Assembly (NCBI RefSeq): GCF_040358255.1
Contig: NZ_CP132938.1
Location: 1,116,001-1,180,000 of the forward strand
DNA from: Tunturibacter gelidoferens
GTDB lineage: Bacteria > Acidobacteriota > Terriglobia > Terriglobales > Acidobacteriaceae
Length of the DNA: 64,000 nt
Reading direction: 5' to 3'
This document shows, in pieces, positions 58,172 to 64,000 of this stretch. The position numbers and the translations under genes are program-made. The first letter of the stretch is position 1; each line of letters begins with the position of its first letter. The notes under the pieces were generated by a model. The model did not search any database, was not told where the DNA came from, and saw nothing but the letters and a program-made list of their open reading frames with translations.

Positions 58172-60841
58172 ATGGCGATCAAGTGGGATCGGTTGACGGT
58201 GAAGTCGCAGGAGGCGGTGCAGTCGGCCGGTGGACACGCCGCGGAGAATGGCAATCCCGAGGTGATGCCGCTGCATCTGATGGCGGCGTTGCTGGAGGAC
58301 CGCGAGGGAGTGGTGATCCCGGTGCTGGAGAAGATTGGGGTGCCGGTGGAGCAACTGTTGTCCGGGGTGAACTCGGCGATTGCGAAGCTGCCGAAGGTGC
58401 AGGGTGGGGGGCAGCCGGGGATGTCGAACGCGCTGCAGAAGGTGCTGGAGCAGGGATTTAAGGAGGCGGAGAACTTCAAGGACGAGTATGTGTCGACGGA
58501 GCATCTGCTGCTGGCCTTGTCGAAGGCGAAGAATGACCCTGTGCAGCTGGCACTGGCGGCGCTGGGGGGCACGCATGAGGCGATTCTGAAGGCTTTGAGT
58601 GCAGTGCGGGGGAGTCAGCGGGTGACGGATCAGAATCCTGAAGGGAAGTTTCAGGCGCTGGAGAAGTATGCGAAGGACCTGACGGATCTGGCGCGGCGCG
58701 GGAAGCTCGACCCGGTGATTGGGCGGGATGAGGAGATTCGCCGGGTGGTGCAGGTGCTGAGTCGCAGGACCAAGAACAATCCGGTGCTGATCGGGGAGCC
58801 GGGCGTGGGCAAGACTGCGATCGTCGAGGGATTGGCGCGAAGGATCTTTCTGGGGGATGTGCCGGAGATTTTGAAGAACAAGCGTGTGTGCTCGCTGGAT
58901 CTTGGCGCGATGATCGCAGGGGCGAAGTTTCGCGGGGAGTTCGAGGATCGGCTGAAGGCGGTGTTGAAGGAGATTGAAGAGTCGAACGGCGAAGTGATTT
59001 TGTTCATCGATGAGTTACATACTCTCGTGGGCGCGGGTGCGAGCGAAGGGTCGCTGGATGCGAGCAATATGCTGAAGCCTGCGCTGGCTCGCGGTGGTCT
59101 GCGGGCGATTGGCGCGACGACGCTAAGTGAGTACAAGAAGTACATCGAAAAAGATGCGGCGCTGGAGCGACGGTTCCAGATTGTGTACGTCGGCGAGCCG
59201 AACGTCGAGGATACGGTCGCGATTCTGCGTGGGCTGAAGGAGAAGTATGAGGCTCACCATAAGGTGCGAATTAAGGATTCGGCGATTGTGGCTGCGGCGG
59301 TGCTGAGTCATCGGTATATCTCGGATCGGTTTCTGCCGGATAAGGCGATTGATCTTGTGGATGAGGCTGCTGCGGCGCTGGCGATTCAGATCGGCTCGGT
59401 GCCTGTGGAGATTGATGATCTGGAACGGCGGGCAACTTCGCTTGAGATTGAACGCGCGGCGTTGAAGCGGGAGAAGGATGCGGGCTCGCAGGAGCGGCTC
59501 GAGATTGTGGAGCGCGAGTTGGCCGAAGTGAAGGAGGCATCGGCTGGTCTGCGTGCGCGATGGCAGAAGGAGCGCGGCGCGATTGGGAAGATCGCGGAGC
59601 TGAAGGAGCAGTTGGAGTCGCTGCGGTTCCAGATGGGCGAAGAGACTCGCAAGGGCAATCTGCAGAGGGCGGCGGAGTTGCAGTATGGCGAGATTCCGAA
59701 GCGAGAGGCAGAGTTGCGCGAGTTGACGGCGGAGCAGGATGCGGCGGTCCGGGAAGATGAGGCTGAGGCGAAGTCTGGCGTTGCTGCTGGAGTTGCGAAG
59801 CGGCCTTCGCGGATGTTGAAGGAGGAGGTCGACGAGGAGGATATCGCCGCGGTGGTGTCTAAGTGGACTGGGATTCCGGTCTCGAAGATGCTGGAGGGCG
59901 AGACGCAGAAGCTGGTGCAGATGGAGGAGCGTCTGCGCGAGCGCGTGGTTGGGCAGGATGAGGCGCTGAGTGCGGTGGCGAATGCGATTCGTCGTTCGCG
60001 CGCGGGGTTGAGCGATCCGAAGCGGCCGATTGGTTCGTTCATCTTTCTTGGGCCGACGGGCGTTGGGAAGACGGAGACGGCGAAGGCGCTGGCGGAGTTC
60101 CTGTTCGATGATGAGGCCGCGATGGTGCGGATCGACATGAGCGAATATATGGAGAGGCATGCCGTGGCGCGGTTGATTGGAGCGCCTCCCGGGTATGTCG
60201 GGTATGACGAGGGCGGACAGTTGACGGAGGCTGTGCGACGACGGCCGTACTCGGTGATTCTGTTTGATGAGATTGAGAAGGCGCATCCGGATGTGTTCAA
60301 CGTGCTGCTGCAGGTGCTCGATGATGGGCGGCTGACGGACTCGAAGGGCAGGACGGTTGATTTCAAAAATACTGTGCTGATCATGACTTCGAATGTTGGC
60401 GCGGGGCAGTTGTCGACGGCCTGGGCGCAGGGAGAGGACGGGTTCGAAGAGGCGAAGGGTCGCGTGATGGATGAACTGCGCAAGCACTTCAAGCCGGAGT
60501 TTCTGAATCGTGTGGACGACATTGTGATCTTCCATCCGCTGGCTGATGAGCAGCTGACTCATATCGTCGACCTGCGGCTGAAGGATCTGCAGAAGTTGCT
60601 GGCGGATCGAAAGATTACGCTGGAGCTGACCGATGGTGCGAGGAAGGCGATCTTCAAAGCTGGGTACGACCGGGCTTATGGGGCGCGTCCTTTGAAGAGA
60701 GCGATTCAGCGGCTGGTGCAGGATAAGCTGGCGGTAAAGATTCTGGACGGCAGCGTGCTGCATGGTGACCATGTGGTGGTGAAGGCTGGAAAGAACGGTC
60801 TCGAGTTCAATGTGCAGGGACGCGAGGCTCTAGTTTCGTAA
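58172..60841 (+). CDS. clpB: ClpB ATP-dependent disaggregase
   Basis: ClpB extracts aggregated proteins together with DnaK. The 889-residue protein has the two N-terminal Clp repeats ([29 protein letters not shown]), AAA+ 1 with Walker [10 protein letters not shown] and [14 protein letters not shown], and the coiled-coil M domain (about 410-530). AAA+ 2 follows with [25 protein letters not shown] and [12 protein letters not shown]. No ClpP-binding IGF loop is seen, consistent with ClpB rather than ClpA. The 253 bp upstream contain a small hairpin (CCCTGT/ACAGGG, 58032-58047); no certain heat-shock promoter was found. Confidence 0.97.
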   Translation: MAIKWDRLTVKSQEAVQSAGGHAAENGNPEVMPLHLMAALLEDREGVVIPVLEKIGVPVEQLLSGVNSAIAKLPKVQGGGQPGMSNALQKVLEQGFKEAENFKDEYVSTEHLLLALSKAKNDPVQLALAALGGTHEAILKALSAVRGSQRVTDQNPEGKFQALEKYAKDLTDLARRGKLDPVIGRDEEIRRVVQVLSRRTKNNPVLIGEPGVGKTAIVEGLARRIFLGDVPEILKNKRVCSLDLGAMIAGAKFRGEFEDRLKAVLKEIEESNGEVILFIDELHTLVGAGASEGSLDASNMLKPALARGGLRAIGATTLSEYKKYIEKDAALERRFQIVYVGEPNVEDTVAILRGLKEKYEAHHKVRIKDSAIVAAAVLSHRYISDRFLPDKAIDLVDEAAAALAIQIGSVPVEIDDLERRATSLEIERAALKREKDAGSQERLEIVERELAEVKEASAGLRARWQKERGAIGKIAELKEQLESLRFQMGEETRKGNLQRAAELQYGEIPKREAELRELTAEQDAAVREDEAEAKSGVAAGVAKRPSRMLKEEVDEEDIAAVVSKWTGIPVSKMLEGETQKLVQMEERLRERVVGQDEALSAVANAIRRSRAGLSDPKRPIGSFIFLGPTGVGKTETAKALAEFLFDDEAAMVRIDMSEYMERHAVARLIGAPPGYVGYDEGGQLTEAVRRRPYSVILFDEIEKAHPDVFNVLLQVLDDGRLTDSKGRTVDFKNTVLIMTSNVGAGQLSTAWAQGEDGFEEAKGRVMDELRKHFKPEFLNRVDDIVIFHPLADEQLTHIVDLRLKDLQKLLADRKITLELTDGARKAIFKAGYDRAYGARPLKRAIQRLVQDKLAVKILDGSVLHGDHVVVKAGKNGLEFNVQGREALVS

Positions 60842-60869
60842 GAAGGTTGCGGTTTCGTAAAAAGACGAG

Positions 60870-60900
60870 AGGCCCACGTTTATTGGTGGGCCTTTTCTTT
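60870..60900. terminator. terminator between clpB and the convergent acyltransferase gene
   Basis: AGGCCCAC/GTGGGCCT (60870-60877, 60886-60893) with an 8-base loop is followed by TTTCTTT on the plus strand. The minus strand also has a T-rich stretch further on, so it may serve both genes. Confidence 0.88.
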
Positions 60901-60902
60901 GC

Positions 60903-62051
60903 TTAGGGGGCGGACTGCACTGCGGGGTGGTGGTACTTCGCGGTGATGAAGTGCAGCATCGGCTTTTCTATCAGGCGGTAGCAGAGCAGGCCTGCGACAG
61001 CGACCAAGAGAGTTGAAAGGAGTACGTTCGGGTCAGCGCCAAGGCTCGCCAGATGAGGGTAGAAACGTTCGTAGACGTAGAAGACGGGCAGCGAGACCAG
61101 ATAGATGGAATAGGAAGCGTCGCCGAGTTGAACGCCGAAGCGTCCGAGAGGTGATCGTATCTGGGAGGAGCGGAAGACGAGGCCGGCGGTGACCATGGCG
61201 GCGGGGATGCCCCAGATCAGGAGGCGATGCCAGCTGAGCGATCCATTGAGGACATTGTTCGCCTCGATGTCGTATTTGTTAAAGAAGGTGGATAAGACGA
61301 GAGGGATTGTTCCAGCGAAGAGCAGGACTGTACCCAGGGCGTGGCGCTTGCCGTAACGGGCGAAGAGGAGGCCAATCAGGCATCCTAAGACGAACTCCAG
61401 ATTGATGGGATTGGCGAGCAGGATGACGACTGGCCTCTGAAGGCCGATGATGCTCCCAAGCGCGATCAGGACGAAGATGGTGAGGATGGTTCTTTCTACG
61501 ACCCGACCGGCGCCGAAGAAAAGGTTGAGCGTGATGATGTAGTAGAAGAACATCTCGAAGATCAGGGTCCAGCCGACGAAGATGAGCGGAGGAGGGATGG
61601 GGAAGTGCAGGGAGGGTACTAGAAGATAGGAGTTGACCAAAGACGACAGGACGAGATGATGCTGTTTGAGGTCAACCAGAACAAAGAAGAGGGAGAGAGT
61701 CCAGTAGATAGGAAAGATGCGGATGAATCTCCGAAACAGAAAGTCGAGCGCGCTGTGAGCAGAGCTGGATTTGGGACGGATGTTCATGGCGACGGTAGAA
61801 AGAATGAATCCGCTGATGGCGAAGAAGATGTCGACCCCGCAGGCTCCCACACCAGAGAGATTGAAGAAACGGGTCTCTGCGGGGATGGCGTGATGTGAGA
61901 CGCTGAAGATGGCATGAACATGGACGACGAGAAGTGCGGCGACGGCGCGAAGGATCTGGATGGAGTCGTTTTTCTTCATCGTTGAGGCGGCCTTCGCGAC
62001 GGGAGTCGAGGGGGCGGGTTCGCCGATGAGGGTGGGGACCGGGATGGGCAT
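60903..62051 (-). CDS. OafA/YrhL-type membrane acyltransferase
   Basis: ATG at 62051, with GAAGG eight bases upstream, is preferred over 62144; the product is 382 residues. After a short Pro-rich leader it has about ten helices and the acyltransferase-3 pattern: ILRAVAALLVVHVHAIF (catalytic-type His), DIFFAISGFILS and GWTLIFEMFFYYII. Such enzymes O-acetylate cell-surface polysaccharide or lipid. It is divergent from the GT87 gene with which it may share a surface-glycan role. Confidence 0.88.
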   Translation of the reverse strand: MPIPVPTLIGEPAPSTPVAKAASTMKKNDSIQILRAVAALLVVHVHAIFSVSHHAIPAETRFFNLSGVGACGVDIFFAISGFILSTVAMNIRPKSSSAHSALDFLFRRFIRIFPIYWTLSLFFVLVDLKQHHLVLSSLVNSYLLVPSLHFPIPPPLIFVGWTLIFEMFFYYIITLNLFFGAGRVVERTILTIFVLIALGSIIGLQRPVVILLANPINLEFVLGCLIGLLFARYGKRHALGTVLLFAGTIPLVLSTFFNKYDIEANNVLNGSLSWHRLLIWGIPAAMVTAGLVFRSSQIRSPLGRFGVQLGDASYSIYLVSLPVFYVYERFYPHLASLGADPNVLLSTLLVAVAGLLCYRLIEKPMLHFITAKYHHPAVQSAP

Positions 62052-62169
62052 AGGGACGCCTTCATGATACATGGGGCGCCGAGACGGAGAGGTGCGGCTC
62101 GCAGGTCGAAAGAAGATCAGAATGAAGTCGACCTCTCCTCTCAATAAGGCTGTTTGATAGAGTGAGAGC

Positions 62170-63471
62170 GTGACGTCCAGGACAGTAGATACTTCAGGCG
62201 CCGCTACGCACGGCAGGCGGCTTCTCCTCTTTGTTGTGTGCAGTCTGCTGCTTGCGAACGTTGTTCAGTGGGGTCTTTGCCGGGCGTTGCATCTGGGCAA
62301 TCCTGGCAGCATCAAGGGCGACGTCGCAGCCTTCATGCACATGCGGCAATGGACCGACTCGTGGCTGCCGATGATGAAGTCGCTGGATTACTTCGATGCG
62401 AATTCTACTAAGCCGATTTACGCGGCTCCGTTGTATGACACGCTGATCTATTCGCTGGCTAGCGAATTGCCGCTGGTTGCTTTGCGCAGGCTTGGAGTCG
62501 GCGATGCTGCGATGCTTCGTCTGCTGGCTGTGTTTTCGTGGCTTTCGGTGGTTGGTGTTGCGGGGGTGTCGCTGGCGATGGGGCGCGGGTTGTTGCGAAG
62601 GCGCGGTGCGGATTTGAGCGGGGCGGATGTTCTTGCGGTGATCCTCGCTTGTCTGGGATGTTATCCGCTGTTGAAGGGATACGCGTTGGGGAACGCCCAG
62701 ACGATGCTTTCCTTTGGATTCGCGTTGATGCTCTATCTATGGACGTCGGGGCGCGAGCGTGAGGCAGGAGTTGTGGCGGCGCTGCTTGCGTTTGTGAAGC
62801 CACAATATGTGCTTCTGCTGGTGTGGATGGTGGTGCGCAAGCGGTGGGGTGCGATGTGGGCGTTCCTGATCTGCTCCGTCGTTTTGTTGACGATGTCGGT
62901 TGCGGTCTTCGGTTGGCACAACAATCTTGACTATGTCGGTGTGCTGGCGAGTCTGAGCCATAAGGCGCAGTCGCACTATGCTAATCAGTCGATGTTCGGG
63001 ACTTTGAACCGGATGATCTTCAACGGCGAGAACCTGGGATACACGCCGCATGTGTATACGCCTTACGTCTCGTGGGTATACCGTACGACTGTCTTGACGT
63101 CATTGGTGCTGGTTTGCGGAGTGCTGCTGTATCCCTGGAGAAAGCTGCGCGGTTCGACGGCGGATATCGCTGCGATGGGTCTGGCATCAGTGGCGGCGTC
63201 GCCGATGGCGTGGGAGCATCACTACGGCATTGTGTTCGGAATCTTTGCGTGGTTCTGGTTTGCGTATGGGTGCTGGGAGGCCAAGAGGCCGTGGTTGTGG
63301 GGATTATCGTTTTTTCTTTGCGACAACTTTTTGGCGGCGACTAATCTGCTGGCCGACAGGCGCGGATGGAATGTGCTGCAGTCTTATATGTACTTCGGAG
63401 CGCTTCTTTTACTGGTGCTGCTGATGCGGCTAGCTCGTCGAGCTGAAGGTGTCGAGACCGTCGCGGCGTAA
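62170..63471 (+). CDS. GT87/DUF2029-like membrane glycosyltransferase
   Basis: The 433-residue polytopic protein has GDVAAFMHMRQW in its first loop, KPIYAAPLYDTLIYS, GNAQTMLSFGFALML (the GxxQ motif of GT87) and FVKPQYVLLLVWM. GT87 members are polyprenyl-phosphate-dependent mannosyl- or arabinosyl-transferases. GTG at 62170 is the start, since the ATG alternatives fall inside the first helix. Confidence 0.82.
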   Translation: MTSRTVDTSGAATHGRRLLLFVVCSLLLANVVQWGLCRALHLGNPGSIKGDVAAFMHMRQWTDSWLPMMKSLDYFDANSTKPIYAAPLYDTLIYSLASELPLVALRRLGVGDAAMLRLLAVFSWLSVVGVAGVSLAMGRGLLRRRGADLSGADVLAVILACLGCYPLLKGYALGNAQTMLSFGFALMLYLWTSGREREAGVVAALLAFVKPQYVLLLVWMVVRKRWGAMWAFLICSVVLLTMSVAVFGWHNNLDYVGVLASLSHKAQSHYANQSMFGTLNRMIFNGENLGYTPHVYTPYVSWVYRTTVLTSLVLVCGVLLYPWRKLRGSTADIAAMGLASVAASPMAWEHHYGIVFGIFAWFWFAYGCWEAKRPWLWGLSFFLCDNFLAATNLLADRRGWNVLQSYMYFGALLLLVLLMRLARRAEGVETVAA

Positions 63472-63503
63472 TGGCGGTCATATTAACTCGAGGAATCACA
63501 AGA

Positions 63504-64000
63504 TTATTTTGAGGTCTGAGAGTTAGATGAGAATCGCAGGGAGGCTGCGTCGCCTCCCATGGCGGGTCCTAGCGGCGTGATGTCGGCGTGTGCGGCTGCG
63601 AGGGCCTGGTCGGTCCAGTTCCAGCCGCTGTGCAGGAGCACGAAGACGTGCTCGCCGGGTTCATTGGTGAGTTGCTCCCAGGAGATGATGGGGAATCCGG
63701 TGAAGTGGCGCATGTGCTGTGCGGTGAGCGACTCGGTGTCGCGTCGGCTCCAGAGAAGCTCTTGGTTGCTGGAGTAGATCAGGGCCATGTGGGAGCGGAT
63801 ATCAGGGTCGGGTTCGTAGTAGCTGGCTACTTCGAAGGTGCCCATCTCCTGCAGGTAGAGCAGGCCGCTGGGGCTGGAGAGAATCGCCGCTTTGATCTGC
63901 GGGCTGAGTGTGAGCGAGGCCATGAAGTCTCTGGTCTTTGCCTGCTCCGCGTGGATGCGAATCGCTCCCGTGAAGACGATGGCGATTGCGAGCGTGGACA
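63504..64000 (-). CDS. C-terminal part of a membrane glycosyltransferase-like protein (5' end beyond window)
   Basis: The minus-strand frame is open to the window edge, so the Met at 63923 is internal. It has a last membrane helix (TLAIAIVFTGAIRIHAEQ) and then a soluble domain of about 150 residues (LYLQEMGTFEVASYYEPDPD...VFVLLHSGWNWTDQAL). This layout resembles the C-terminal parts of GT39/ArnT-like transferases in the same organism group. Without the N-terminus the family is uncertain. It is convergent with the GT87 gene. Confidence 0.55.
   Translation of the reverse strand, partial: STLAIAIVFTGAIRIHAEQAKTRDFMASLTLSPQIKAAILSSPSGLLYLQEMGTFEVASYYEPDPDIRSHMALIYSSNQELLWSRRDTESLTAQHMRHFTGFPIISWEQLTNEPGEHVFVLLHSGWNWTDQALAAAHADITPLGPAMGGDAASLRFSSNSQTSK

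Noticed and set aside
59123..60772. Minus-strand frame of 549 codons opposite clpB
   Set aside because: Arg/Leu/His-rich antisense of a canonical AAA+ protein; no start signal.

Overview
The window looks like a chromosomal segment of an acidobacterium of the Acidobacteriaceae (Edaphobacter/Granulicella/Terriglobus type). The reasons are a high G+C content, an ADOP-type orphan MacB/FtsX permease, a PadR gene next to a permease-prefix protein, many secreted Ig/ASH-repeat proteins, and an alternative complex III (ACIII) operon joined to a caa3-type oxidase. The genus is inferred from gene content only. No rRNA, tRNA, CRISPR array, prophage or intact insertion sequence was found.

Layout. 1-8 kb: a truncated MscS channel, a secreted alpha/beta hydrolase, an unknown secreted protein directly ahead of mnmG, a membrane-anchored msrA, a DUF5076 gene and dnaB. 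8-16 kb: small accessory enzymes and regulators, namely a quinone-oxidoreductase-like MDR enzyme, a beta-lactamase-fold serine hydrolase, a cupin, a PdxI-like pyridoxal reductase divergent from a TetR gene, two VOC proteins, a WYL regulator and an orphan receiver domain. 16-27 kb: a GT39-type membrane glycosyltransferase, a Rieske oxygenase, an unknown protein with Ig-like repeats, a GH57/DUF3536 protein, two membrane proteins and an AlkA-like glycosylase. 27.8-41.5 kb: one compact respiratory operon, actABCDEF, a single-TM gene, SCO, coxB (fused to cytochrome c), coxA, coxC and subunit IV, closed by a strong terminator. It should carry electrons from quinol through ACIII to an A2-type caa3 oxidase. 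41.6-48.5 kb: class II photolyase, a BNR/ASH-repeat pseudogene, a BaiN-like flavoprotein and an RlmI-like methyltransferase. 48.8-56.9 kb: PadR, a permease-prefix/hydrolase fusion, an ADOP permease, a secreted S10 carboxypeptidase and a GT2. 57-64 kb: an Hsp20 gene remnant, clpB, an acyltransferase, a GT87 and the end of another membrane glycosyltransferase.

The most unusual feature is the density of short dispersed repeats. One family keeps its flanks and has hairpins whose two arms change together (about 5.8, 18.7 and 51.1 kb, with shorter relatives at 5.95, 26.5, 26.6, 50.9, 51.0 and 51.2 kb). A second, 3'-UTR-located palindromic family begins TGTCCTGCCGGACGGGC (4.75, 14.3 and 16.2 kb). 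One repeat-like insert lies in frame inside a glycosyltransferase gene, and short tandem arrays of 16-bp and 17-bp units lie inside mnmG and upstream of dnaB. Recent gene loss is also visible: a propeller gene with an internal deletion and frameshift, and a decayed hsp20 near clpB.
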